From: Zychaea mexicana
Taxonomy: Eukaryota > Mucoromycota > Mucoromycetes > Mucorales > Lichtheimiaceae
Length of the DNA: 64,000 nt
Direction: 5' to 3'
NCBI RefSeq assembly: GCF_025766255.1
Contig: NW_026516667.1
Location: 310,001 to 374,000, forward strand
Below the pieces are notes generated by a model. The model was given only the letters and a program-made list of their open reading frames with translations, did no database searches and was not told the DNA's origin. The translations under genes and the position numbers were made by a program. Below, piece by piece: positions 24,695-36,818 of the stretch; position 1 is the first letter of the stretch, and every line of letters starts with the position of its first letter.

Positions 24695-26576
24695 ATGGCT
24701 TCCGCTACAACTTTGAATACAACGTTGCCCATACAGCAACAGCAAAAGCGCTCAGGCAAAAGCCAGCAGCAGCAACATAAAGAAGAAATTTACAAGATGC
24801 GTTACAAACAACAGCAGGCAAGTATCTAAAAAAAGACATTCCTTCCACCCCCACCCCTCTTGGCTTCTGTGGAGCGCGTGCCCGTACCCAGAAATAAAAC
24901 AAGAGAGCAGGGCTGCCCAATTTAGTGCGGCCTTGTCGGGATCTTGTTGAAAGGGAAATCATGCAACCCTAGAAGTGGGCCGTTTTTGGGGGTCGTCACG
25001 CGCTCGGCAAGAAAAATCTTCCACATAGTACACACACTCAACGCACTTGTTACGTACACATCCACTCCTAACATTTTGCTTTGCCTCCTGTAACTAATTT
25101 GCTATTTCCTCTCTTTCTTTTTCTCTCTTTGCTCTTATCTGGATTGGGTAAATATAGCCTGTGCATGATTCCTCGGCTTGGGCGTACCCGCAGCAGCAAG
25201 CCTATCCAGCCGACTGGTCTCTTTACCATCAGCAATATGCCGCAGCCGCCGCAAATGGTTCCTACTACTACGTACCTTCTTATTATCAATATTATCCTAA
25301 TGCACCTCAACAACAACAACAACAACAACAGCAAATCGCTTATCCGCAACACCAGCAGCCACAACGGCCTTCATCGCGTGCACGGAATAGCCCTTCACCG
25401 ATGCAAGTTCAAAAATCAACCTCTACACCTGCTCCTTCTTCATCGTCTTCTCCTCGCTCTTCCAAAAGTCAGCATAGACCATCCTTAAAGCAATATCAGC
25501 AGCAACATCAGCAGCAGCAGCAGCAACGACCGTCAACTCGACGTAGCCCTGATGACCGACCACGATCTGCTGTGCCACGCAACAGCCCAATGCCATTAGC
25601 CATGATGCATGATGCTCGATCACCGCGACCTTCATCGTCGTCTTCCTCAACGACATCGTCTGTTACTGGAGCATCGTCCGATTTTTCATCGGGCCGTCGA
25701 TCATCCGTCACATCAGTGTCATCGACCGTCTCTATGCGCTCAGAAATGTCCGTCAGCTCCAAGGTCTCGCTGTCGAAACGCCTGCGCAAGGTATTTAGCG
25801 TCAGTAGTTTAAGAGGAGGAAAGCAGGACGACTGTGATACCGGATCTATAGTCTCTGGCCGTGCATCACTATATGGGCGCAATGGCTCCAACACATCGCT
25901 CAACAGCAGCACTTTTGACGATACCAGCTCAATTGTTTCCAATGCGACAACCCAAAGCAATGTTACAAACAAGAGCAGCACTTCCAACAACAGCTGTGGA
26001 GCAGCACCTAGCCGCTCAAAATCATTCCGCCGACGATCAATTGCATCCTTGTCAAATTTGTTTCACAAAAACAGTACTGGCAGCAGCACTGTACCAACAG
26101 TGCTTGAGGTGGAAGAGGACGACAACGATGAAGAAGCATCAGTACAAGAAAACACCAATCACAGTCGTCGTTGTGGACTGCCGCCTTCGATAGACAACAG
26201 CAATCATAATGATAGCAACAATAATACCGCAGAATCAGTAGTAGAAGGCCAGCAACAGCAACAGCGTTACGGCTTGCCGACATATGGCTCGCCCAAATTG
26301 CGACCGACTTCTTCGTCCTCGAGTGTTGCTACGACGGAAATTACCTCGTGCAGTAATAAATCGTCCACCAGGAGAAGAATTCAGTTCTGTCCTACCATAC
26401 AAGTGCATGAGACGTTCGGCTCATCCGAGTATGATCGACGCAGCGATACAGCCGCTACTTGCCAAAAGATCACTCAAATGATGGCAATGAAGATCAAACA
26501 GGAGTTGAACGAATATAAACTGTCCGAGATGCAGATCCACGCGGATAGTCGCAAATACACTCACTTCTTCTTGTAA
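24695..26576 (+). CDS. Low-complexity protein with Bni4/Afr1-like C-terminal motif and PP1 docking site
   Basis: Two exons, 24695-24817 and 25158-26576, give 513 aa. The intron has a GC donor (CAG|GCAAGT) and TAG acceptor; using the nearby GT would bring a stop at once. Residues 1-41 are Gln/Lys-rich, then a Tyr/Gln-rich stretch (QYAAAAANGSYYYVPSYYQ), then long Ser/Thr and Gln runs with basic patches. The C-terminus is different and conserved-looking: RRRIQFCPTIQVHETF near residue 445, followed by SSEYDRRSDTAATCQKIT and, at the very end, RKYTHFFL. RIQF fits the RVxF type of PP1-docking motif. Fungal Bni4/Afr1-type proteins, which bring PP1 (Glc7) to sites of wall growth, carry a similar EYDRR...THFF ending as far as I recall; that identification is inference. 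The bulk of the protein has no fold I can name. Confidence 0.62.
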
Positions 26577-29500
26577 AAGCTAGCTTCTTAATACCTCTTC
26601 TATCTCTTTGTTTTCCATCTCACCCTTCAACTATTACTACTGCTACATAACTCTAGTACATCCCCCACATATGACTCTGTCCGCGTTCTCTTTGTTTTCC
26701 TTTGCTTTCTTTAATTTACCCCTTCGTTTTCCTTTTTCTTCGGACCCATCCACACCCACCCTCACACACACAAACTCACTTACGCATTCATCATTTTTCA
26801 AAAAGAAAGAAAAAAGGGATAATTGTTATTCCACTTGTACAAAAGAGCAATTATTTTTGTGAGGTTATCAACCAAGATCATTTACAGTTTACTGCACATT
26901 CATTGATGGGTTCGTTTGTGTATTACAGTATGTGCACTCCTCATAAAACCGCACTCCAATCCTAAAGGAGGAACGCGCATCTTTTTTTTTGTGTGGAAAT
27001 TTGAAGCTATTACATACACAACTGCAAATGACGCAAAGATGAGATTTGCGTGTGTATTGGGGAGGTGGGGTATATTTAGCCGTTTTCAGTGGCGCGCACA
27101 GGCATACAAAGGATCATCCCACATGCAGCACTTATGTATACCCGGGGCATTTATCGCTCTCTTCTCTTTTTCTTTCATACGCCAGATTTGAGTGCTTTGG
27201 GCGTTTTATATGTAGAGCATATACGAAAGCGCTTCTATCACTTAACTTTATAGTATAGTTAAGTGTCACCGGGAGTACTATCGTCCGTGCTTTTGTTGAG
27301 GTGTTGCTCCTCTCTGTTCTGTGGTTTTTTAGAGATTCGTACAACCTGATGGTACTGATGTACAAGCAGTAGTGAAGTTATATTATGTAGTATCTAGAGA
27401 GCAGCACTCATAGATCGATGAAGGTATATGTATGTACTGTACTGCTGTGTACACATTCATCTCGTTCGCTACTATTATACGAACACATCATTTGAAATAC
27501 GTACCACAGCATACCGTTCATGAAGAAAGAAAGGCGCTAAAAGCATTCGATTTCAAAAAAAAATCATGGGTATGGACTATTCGAATTCGTAAGGAGGGCA
27601 GACACCCTACTACAATGTTAGCCATCAATTCCATTGTTTTCCGTGCCAATACATAGTAGTAGTAATGGCGGGTACGTAATCTTTCATCACACTCGCTATA
27701 GAATCTACGTTCTTCTCTTTTGGCCAATATTTATTTATAGATAATTACTGTAAAGAGGGTTCGCTGGTTTGCTACTACAAAGAGAAATAAGTGCAGAGGT
27801 CGAATGCCCATAGCACCCAAAAAAATGGCTGGGAGCCTGATAGGCTTTGAGGTGTTATCCTAATCATACGTTTGAGCCTAGAATATCTTAATCTTTCACT
27901 ACTGTAGTAATGAAGTAATATTAGGCTCAGCTTCTTAAATGATACATAACCATACCCACAACAGGAGAAGTTTAGACATCAATACGAACTGTTTGTTGCA
28001 GTATTGCAGCAGGTACGTAATCGGCAAGCTTTATAAAAACAATACTGTGTGACGAACAAGTCAAAGACAGTAGCCTCCTCGGATAAAATGTTTTGTTAAG
28101 GTCTTGAAACGCCCTTTTCTCAGTTCATCGTTTTTTTTATTGTTGCTGTTGCCGACACCGTGTATTGATATACTGTATAGCGCTGTTTGCTGCAACACGT
28201 CATACTGCATAGTATATTATCACCACACGTTCCATTATAAAGAAGCATCGGCAAGCAAAAACTGATTGAACTTCACTGACAATGTATGTATGACTTGGTC
28301 TTCTGTATTTACCTAGTAAAACCAACATCCGTCTGCATATGCAGTAAACAACAAAAAACGTACGACTAGCTGTGCTGCTGTTGTAATGATACATCGTCAA
28401 TAAAAATAACATTACAAGACATGCATACCTATTATTTTCGGAGGCTCATCAGCAGTAGAGGAAGAAGAAGAAAGTACTTCTCGTTCACATGATAGACCTT
28501 TATTTATGTTTGCATTATGTGGAAAGCTGAATCTAACCTGCTTACTCTGATGCCGCCCCTCATGGCGTTTTTATTTATGCATAACTTTTTACTCATTCAT
28601 ACTCGTCATTTTTCTCCATTACATACTAGTAAACGTTACGCCACTATACAACCGGAAGCTTTGTCTACTGATCGATTTACGGTTTTAAACGGGCTGCTGC
28701 TGGTGGTCTTTGGACGATGAGCCGAATCGTTAGATGACGTTTACACTCTAAAGCCTATATTTATTGTAAGGCTAATGACAATACGCTTATAGCATTATTG
28801 TCACTTCCTTGCGGTGCGATGTTTAGAAAGGAAAAATACATAGTACGAGGTGGTGCTTTAACTGAAAAAACCCCTTCTAGAGAGGGAAAAGGTCAAGCCG
28901 GATTAAGATGTTTGTGAGGAGAGGTAACGAAGTAAAAAAATAAGGAAAGGAAGAGAAGAGCTGTCTATAGACGCTCTGAATGTAGCGAGTGATGTGAAGA
29001 TGCTGATGATCACATTGCCCAGGTCTAGCGCTTCCTCGGAAAGTGGTAGATTGTTCATGATGTAGTCGAGGGTATGTAGCTCGTTGTCTTGATTTGTTAT
29101 TGTAGTGCCGAAGGCCGTGTACAGCTACTGGAGAAGTGGTGTCAGGGAAGGGCAGCTGGTGATGACGTTTATACTGGAGCACAACACTACAGCACTTGAG
29201 TTCATCTGCATGGCCAAAAACCTGTCTGTGCACATGACATCGGAAATGCACCAAAAAAAAGGGTACAATCATGTCTGTATCAGTGATTCTGCAGCATCAG
29301 CCTTCGTGTTGCTTTGCTGCACAAGTGAAACGAGTGCCACCGCAAATGTTCTTGTTACTAGATTAGGATAGACCAATATAACCCTTACCCATTTATAAAA
29401 CAGTAGATGCACCTTTTAATTACCAATACATATAATTGGTGCGTGCTCTAACCTTGTTTTGAATTCTATGTGACAACTGCCATTTTTAAGTGGTAGAGGA

Positions 29501-31034
29501 AGAACGACATTGAATCAATGTTTATTTTGCATTATAGAATGAATAACACTTCTAGCTAGCAATTTAATGATCGACGACACAACAGACTAGTTATTCGAAT
29601 GTGATATAAAGAGTGTCTCGTTAAGATGTATGTATACAAATTGAAAAATTTGGTTAATTGTGTTAGTAATGGTCCTGCAGGGGCCGATGCAAAATAAAAG
29701 AAGAAAAGGTTTTGCTAAAACGTTCTAAGTGTACCCTTGAAAAGCATAATGCTTGAATGACACGGAGCAGAACGTTTCCTTTCTTCGTTTCGTGTGACGT
29801 AGAGTGTATTCGTCTTATCAATGAATGGCCTTGCCTCAACATTACTTGCCTTCGGCACCAGCAAATATATATGTAAAATGGGCTATATCCATCAGATCAC
29901 TCGTTAAGCTGCCGTTCTATCATCGATGGTGATCAAGCAAAGGTTTTTTTGTGCAGATCTCCTTGACTTGTACTATTATGTATTGTTCCCTGATATTTTA
30001 AATGGAATAATATCCTTGGACTAGAAAAACACAATTTTATTATAATCCCTGTATGTTTTGTTGGTTCAGACAATTGCTAAGAGTCGTGTATGGACAAGAT
30101 GTCTTCAAACCTAAAAACCAATCTGTGGGTTCAAGGGTTTGCACAACAAGGCTGCTATAGCTGAAATATGACATGCCTTTATTGGATGACAGTGTGGCAG
30201 CAGTGCTACTAACAGTGGTATGGCAAGTAAGACTAGTATGTATGTGAGGAATGGACGGCATAAGGATGTATACCGAGGAGTCCGAATCCCCGGTAACCTT
30301 CTAATACATTTCCGCTAGCGATCAATAAGTTTACTATTATTTCGTCTAAAATAGCATTGTAGATCATACTATGTAATAAACAGCTTGAGGAGGTGCCACC
30401 AGAGAAAATTTTGCTGGTCACTAGACCGAGGAAGTACAGCAGCTTGATTTGGTAGCCTTTTTCTCATGTCAAATAAACAAACAATCCAATACATTTAGTA
30501 AGATCCGTGCTGCACTCACTGCTGTTGACGGTCCACTATGTATACTATCTGGATACTCATGTAGCAATATAGTGTGCAAGGGCACGCCTATCAAGGGAGA
30601 ATATTGCATTAAAAGAAAGCGAAAAAAAGAGAACACGGATCTTGATTTTGATACAAGAGATGTATGGCCAGGGTATGTGTGTTAGGATCCACAGCACTGC
30701 ACGAGCATTATGAGTAGAGAAGCTCGGAATATGAAGCCGCTGTTGAATGAGACAGGATAGTCAAAAGTGTAAAAAAGAAGGGGTACTGCTGCTGCTCCAG
30801 TAGTATTTCAGCATGATCAGTTTTTTTTCTCGCTCTCTAATGTCTCAACAAAAGTAAGCCCTCTTTCCTCCTCCTCCTCCACCCCCTTACGACTGTATAC
30901 TTACTATTTGTTTGCCTCTCTCTCTTTCTCTCTCTTTCTCTCCTTGTTTTTTCTTCCTTTCTCTTTCTCTTTCTTTTTTATTCGTTCTTTTATGTATATT
31001 TCACTCTGGCAGTGAAATATAAAAATAGTAAAAC
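26577..31034. other. Intergenic region, no gene recognised
   Basis: About 4.5 kb. Short frames occur on both strands (28877-29272 minus, 29105-29371 plus, 30040-30421 minus), none with a recognisable family or consistent splice pattern. Positions 30866-30990 are a strong pyrimidine tract (TCTCTCTTTC runs) directly before the Rap-GAP start and probably belong to its promoter or leader. Confidence 0.5.
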
Positions 31035-33840
31035 ATGGAAGCAGCTCCTCCGCCAACGGTAGAGGAATGTTGCGAATGGGTGTCTGACAATGTCACTGCT
31101 CTCGAGACCGATGACGACGTTGCCATTGAACTCGATAGTCTTTCCATTCTGGTCAACGCTCTCGACGCGCCTCTTGCCGTTATTACTCGTCTTCAAGAAC
31201 GAATACAGGATTTAAAAACAACGCAGACGACTACGCTATTGAAAGATGTGGCAAGTATATCATACAGATAATGACTTAAACGGGGAAGGAGTGCGTGGAA
31301 GGGGGAGAGACAAGGGAGGCAAAAATGAAAGACATGTTGCTATTAAAGATGTGTTTGAGATGATGTCGACAACTCCAAAAAGAAAACAGTATCTCATCCA
31401 CCTTGTCCACTACTACTTTTAGATCAAAAGCGCTCAGGAGATATGCAACGAATGCAGGAAATGCATCACGGCTGCACCATCGTATGTCAGCTCTTGCTTC
31501 ATTGACTTTACATTGGAGTCGCCTAAAATACTGCCAGCAACGTACCCAACAAACTATGCATCCATGTGGCCGGACCAGATGGATCCGAGAGCGTACTGGT
31601 TCCGCCAGTATTTTGTGGGAAAGCCGTACATTACGCTCATCGGACGCGATACCGAAACGCTCATGTCTGTTCTCATCTCGGTCGTCAGAGAGCGTGTGGA
31701 GTCCAAATTACGATATCGTATCATTTCTCGTGGCAAGCAAGTGTGTAGTCAGTTCATTTTTTTTGCGTATTGGAAAGAATATATAAAATTGTGTGCATTT
31801 CGCTAACCAAACCGGCTCCCCTTTCCCCTTTCCGTTGTCAGATTCATAGTCTTCGTAATGTTGTCATGGAAACCGTTGCGAAGGAAACCGAATCGAGTCT
31901 CGAAGTGCACGGCCAAGGGTATCTCTTGGATGCCAATTGCCAGCGTTCAGACCAGCAACAACAACAACGCCGTGCAGCAGCAGCAACAGCAGGAGGAGGA
32001 TCATCGTCGGTATCAGCAGCTTCGCAAATTCAGCAACCGCGACGACGACCGCTACGTAGTATATCATCCGCCATCATACATAGCAATAATAACAACAACA
32101 GTAGCGGCGGTAGTAACAGCAATAACAATCAGCACGCAACAACAACTATACAAAACTCGGAAACTCGGCTATTTCGTGCAGCAGTTCTGTCAATGTATCC
32201 GTATATGGACTTGCGCTTATTCCGTGAGCTGTCCGCCGAAGCAACCATCCTATCCGGCTTGGAAAAAGACATTTTACGGTTCGATGAAATGGAAATACCG
32301 AAGTTTTACAAATTTGGGGTGCTTTCTGTCAGAGACGGGCAAGCGTCCGAAGAAGAATGGTTTGCCAATTCGAACTTGTCGGAGCCGCTGGAACGGTTTT
32401 TAAATATCATAGGCACGCCGGTGGAGCTAGAAGGATACAAAGGATATACAGCTGGACTGGATACTAAATGTAAGGTCTCTTCTCTTTATTTTATAATATA
32501 TGATAGTTTCCTCTTTCAGAGAGAGCTAGAGGGGAAAAGGTGCCTCAAGTTGGAAAAATAAGATAATTCGACTCTAATCATTCATAATAAAAACGTATTA
32601 GCTGGAGAATCTGGAAAATTCTCTTTTGCAGCGTCGTGGCGTGATTATGAAGTCATGTTCCATGTTGCTCCTCTCATGCCGTGCAGAGAAAACGATAAAC
32701 AGCAAGTGCATCGAAAACGCTACATTGGCAATGGTAATATACTCTTTTTTTCATCTGTTGGAACGATGCTTTTAACCGCGTGTCTTGATGAATTTAGATA
32801 TTGTGTGCATTGTGTTTGTGGAAGGGGACGAGTGCCACTTTGACCCAGACGCGATCCGATCGCAATTCCTCCACGTCTATGTCGTGGTACATCCGGAAGT
32901 GGTTGACGGGAAAGAAGCATGGCGAATACAGGTGATCAACAAGAAGAACGTGTCTGAATGCTCCCCATTATTACCAAGCCCATCATTGATTTTTGACCAA
33001 GACGAGCTACGAGGTTTCCTTATGCTTAAAAGTAATTGAAACGCGGAGAGATAGAAGAATTTTAGAGAGCGTGAAAAAAGGTACCGGGATAACAGCAATC
33101 TAAAATGGATTCTCGTATCTAGTGATTAATGCCGAGAATGCCGCGCTGAAATGTGATAGCTTTGCGATACCTAACAGCAAAGCACGCGCTGGTGTTCTAA
33201 AAGCTCTGACCGAAACAGGACTAAAGTTCACAGACACAACCACACCATCGCGACATCCCCTTCACCATCATCACTCTCACCAATATCATAATCACAACCA
33301 CTATCGTGATGGGAGTGACCGTATTGGTGGCGAGCGGCCCAAATCGGCTGGAGCACAGCGCATTTCACGAAACAGTATGCGAAGTCTTCGTGCAGCACTG
33401 AGCGACGGCAACAATAACAATCACCATCCGCGTGCCATGACCCCAGATGCACCACCAGTACCAGCCACATCACGATCGAGCATGCTGCGTGACTGGAAAA
33501 ATTTGACGCGACGAAGGAGCAGCGGAGGGCAATCACCTATTGATTCGAGCAGCACAAGCAGTAGCCGGGGACCATCACCATTATTAACCCATCGTCCGAT
33601 CCTGCTGGATGATACAGAAGGTATTGCGAACTCAATATTGAAAGCAATTGAAGGATCCCCCTTATTGGAACTGTTAGCTAATAGCTATAACAACAGCAGA
33701 TAACAACTCAGTAGAAGAACATCCTCGCAGCAGCAGCAGTAACAGCAACAGCACCAACACCAACAGTAACAGTAACAGTAACAATAACAGCAATAGTAAT
33801 AGTAACAGTAGCGGTCGGTTTGTACGATCCGCATCAAGTG

Positions 33841-33874
<34 letters not shown>

Positions 33875-34061
33875 ACTAGCGAGTATTCGATCTAGAGCAC
33901 AAAGCCTAGTGACGAGTGTGATTGGACGACGGAATAGCCAGCAACAACAAACACTTCGAGCAGCAACGACAGCAGCGGGAGGGCTGATCCGGTCCAGGAC
34001 GTTCATGATGGATCATGCAGGGAAATTGATTCAAGGGGATGATCGCCACGAGAAGTTATAA
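31035..34061 (+). CDS. Rap-GAP domain protein (Rap1GAP/SIPA1-like)
   Basis: Seven exons, 31035-31250, 31423-31740, 31842-32469, 32602-32733, 32798-33031, 33123-33620 and 33700-34061, give 795 aa. The Rap-GAP domain lies at about 315-530: KFYKFGVLSVRDGQASEEEW, GYKGYTAGLDTKSGESG, YEVMFHVAPLMPC, then HRKRYIGNDIVCIVFVEGDE, where the Asn of IGND (about 431) is the catalytic asparagine thumb of this family, followed by LHVYVVVHPEVVDG and MINAENAALKCD. It should stimulate GTP hydrolysis by a Rap/Rsr1-type small GTPase, which in fungi controls polarity. The N-terminal 300 residues hold an unrecognised domain plus Gln, Asn and Ser runs; the C-terminus after the GAP domain is disordered with His, Asn/Ser and poly-Gln tracts. 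Intron 1 seems to use a GC donor (GTG|GCAAGT). Retaining intron 6 would end the protein at 33701-33703. Confidence 0.88.
33729..33872 (+). repeat. Asn/Ser and Gln codon repeats in the Rap-GAP last exon
   Basis: AGC/AAC/AGT trinucleotide runs encoding about 30 Ser/Asn residues are followed by CAG/CAA runs encoding 11 Gln. They are in frame in exon 7 and produce long spurious Leu-rich frames on the opposite strand. Confidence 0.85.
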
Positions 34062-35018
34062 CAAGGTTACAAATCCGAATGTCCAGATATGGTGAAGATC
34101 GTCGTTCTGTTCTCCAATCCAGCCCATCCCATTCATATTACCGCGCGCACATACACACAAACACAGTTCCTATTCTTCAATTTTTTTCTTCCAATAATTA
34201 AACAAAATTAGTTTGCCCATTTCATTTTGAAAAGAATAAAGATAAAATATAATAATAATAAAAAAAGAAACCTTTAGTAAACTTTTTGTACAAGCATGTA
34301 AATAATAGATGTTTGAGTTTGTGTGATAGTGACAGAAGAGAAGAAGAAAAGAAGAAGAGGAAGTTCGTGATATTGCGTGAAATTGTTAAGGTGTGTGTGT
34401 GTGTGAGTGTGTGAGGGTGAGTTTGAGTGCGTGTGTGATTTATAAAAAAAGTGGGTTCGGTGGGGAAGAGAGAAAGTTCGTTGTGTTGCCGCCACACATC
34501 ACAACTAGAAAGGAGAATTTCAAAATATAGTAAAAAAGAAGAATGAAGGATGAACGGGAGAGGAGAGCAAAGCAAGAGAGACTAAAAAAGAATGTAGGTT
34601 TGGGAGCACGGAAGAAGAGATGGAAGAAAGAGAGGGGATTTGTTCAAGAAGGGAATAGAGAAATACGTATATAATAGAAGAAAAGATTATGGTGTAAACA
34701 AAGAACAAGCAGAAGAGGAGCGCTTTGTCCTTGCTTTCCCTTTCAGTTTACCAAGCGTAGGGATTTCTCGGAGTATGAGTGCGTGTGTGATATATAAGAT
34801 GAAAGATGCTGAAAGAAAAAGGGGTTGGGGTAAAGAAGCACTTGGTAGAAGTAGTAATAATAGTAGTAACGGCAAAAAGATGTCGTTTGCTGATGGTTTG
34901 GTGGTTGGTATTGTCTCTTTCGTTTTCCTGTGATATGCTTCCTCCGCCGTCGTCGTCCTTTATACTTTCATTCTCTCACTTTTGCTCCTCCTCTCGATAT
35001 GGTGTTGCTTTTTTGTTT
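34062..35018. other. Shared 3' region of two convergent genes
   Basis: About 950 bp between the Rap-GAP stop and the Gα stop. It is purine-rich on plus (GAAGAA runs, a GTGTGT run near 34390-34410), and no gene is visible. Confidence 0.6.
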
Positions 35019-36272
35019 TTACAGTAAGCCTTCCTTGGCCAGATTTTCATGCATGATGATGTTGTTGACCGCATTCATGACGAACTTGATCTGTTTGGTT
35101 TCGGTAGCGCAGGTGAAGTGGGTGTAGATCTGTTTGGTATCTGCCCGCGTATTCAGCGCCACGAATTTGTGGAGGAGGTACTGACATGCGGCGTCGTATC
35201 GGTCGCCGCCTTTGTAGTCGTCAAAGAAGTTGGACAGCGGCGAGCGTGGCAGTTTTTCGGCAAACAAATCAATCTTGTTGAGAAAGAGGATAATTGACGT
35301 TTTGATAAACCACCGTGAGTTGCAGATCGAGTCAAAGAGCGTTAGTGATTCCTGCAGTCGGTTGACGGATGCGTCTTCAAACAGGACCTGGTCGTATTCG
35401 GAAATGGCGACGAGGAAGAGTAAGGTCGTAACATTTTCGAAACAATGAATCCACTTCTTGCGCTCCGATCGTTGGCCGCCCACATCGACCATGCGGTATG
35501 TGAGATCGCCTATGACGAACGTCGTTTCTGTGATACCTGTTGACTTTACGCGGCTTCGTAAAACGTCCTGATCGCTCGGGATGTAGTGTGGCTGGCCGAT
35601 ACGCAAGATTGAATCAAAGTAGCTAGTAGGTAAGAAAGATAGAAAGAGTGTGAATTCCTAGTGATAACTAATGTTTTGTATTTGTATTTGTTGTTGTTTC
35701 TCGGCTTGTACTACTTACTACCGTGCCGAGTCGTTCAACTGAAATTCATTGGCTCGGTCTACACATTCGCGTACGGCGGGGTCGTCCCACAAGGTTGCAA
35801 TCGCCTCCACGAGCTCGTGTCCCAAATAGTCCACCTGAGGTGGCGCTTCCAGGACAAGTCGTCGATGGATTTCGTTTTCTGGGTTGCGAAACGCAATGCC
35901 CAGTTCGTGCATTGCCTCCACCGTGACCCGCATCGACTGGATGGTGTTGCTGAAAATCACTTCTTTGAAGCTCTCTCGCTCCTCGGGTGTGTATCCACCG
36001 TCATGGATAAGCTTCATCTGTTTGAGAATCGTCGATTTACCCGATTCACCGGCGCCTATTTATTTTTGCAGTCAATCAATCAATCCATCAATCAATCAGT
36101 CAACCACTATTCCCGTCAGTTACTTATACAATAACGAAGGACATATTCTTGTACCTAGCAGTAGCATTTTTATTTCCATCTTCATATTGGCACGATCGCG
36201 CCTAATTTGCGCTTCGATCTCCTGGTTGCGTTGCTTTTCCTCTACACGCTCAGCAGATTGACAGCAGCCCAT
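35019..36272 (-). CDS. Heterotrimeric G protein alpha subunit
   Basis: Three exons on minus, 36272-36155, 36055-35722 and 35622-35019, give 351 aa. MGCCQS at the start provides an N-myristoylation glycine and palmitoylation cysteines. The P-loop LLLGAGESGKSTILKQMK spans the first intron (residues about 37-54). Switch I has DVLRSRVKSTGITET, switch II MVDVGGQRSERKKWIHCF, then FLVAISEYDQ, the NKID box (ILFLNKIDLF) and TCATETKQIKF for guanine contact. The closest pattern is fungal Gαi-like (group I) subunits of pheromone and nutrient signalling. The C-terminus ENLAKEGLL lacks the cysteine at -4 used by pertussis toxin. At the exon 2/3 junction the protein reads NDSARYFDS, where related subunits normally have two tyrosines; the flanking splice signals give no alternative. 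Confidence 0.95.
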
Positions 36273-36818
36273 GATGGATCGTCTTTTTTGTATTGTTGTT
36301 GTTGTTGTGTTGTTGTTTTTCGTATCTACACTATTTGTTGAGCGTGTTTTGTTGTTGTTGCTGAAAAGAAAAAAGGGTGTTGCTGGGGGTATCCTTTTTG
36401 TTGCTGTTTGGTTGCTTGGTTGTTTATACGCTCTTCGATTGCTGTGGTAACGAAAGTTGCTGCTGATGGGGTTTCAGGTATACGGTGGAAGGGAAAAGGG
36501 GAAAGAAGAGGAAAAAAGAGCAGAAAAATGGGGGTGGGTGGGGGAAAGGGAAAAGAGAGCAAAAGAGAAAAGAAGAAAGGTGGGAAAAGATACGAAGGAG
36601 ACACAAATATTCGGGCCCACCAGAAGAGTTCAACCCACAGAAAGAGCGAGTACAGCTGTGGATTTGAATGATGGATGGGCAACAACTTTGATTGCGGTCA
36701 AACAGGTTTCCAACTCCATTTGGCAGGCAACACATACACAACGTAAACACACACTCTTTACTGCACTTACTCACCATGTATTACTGCAGTAGTACATGTA
36801 GCGAACAAGCTTCAGCCT
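36273..36818. other. Gα upstream region
   Basis: About 550 bp between the Gα start codon and the VRL1 stop codon, both on minus. It includes (GTT)n-like runs near 36290-36320 and a strongly purine-rich block (plus strand) at 36480-36600, which is a pyrimidine tract in the Gα leader orientation. Confidence 0.6.

Noticed and set aside
33674..34006. Minus-strand frame with poly-Cys and poly-Leu
   Set aside because: Antisense of the AGC/CAG repeats coding for Asn/Ser/Gln in the Rap-GAP last exon.
36408..36792. Lys/Glu/Gly-rich frames upstream of Gα
   Set aside because: Produced by a purine-rich leader tract; no family and no splice context.
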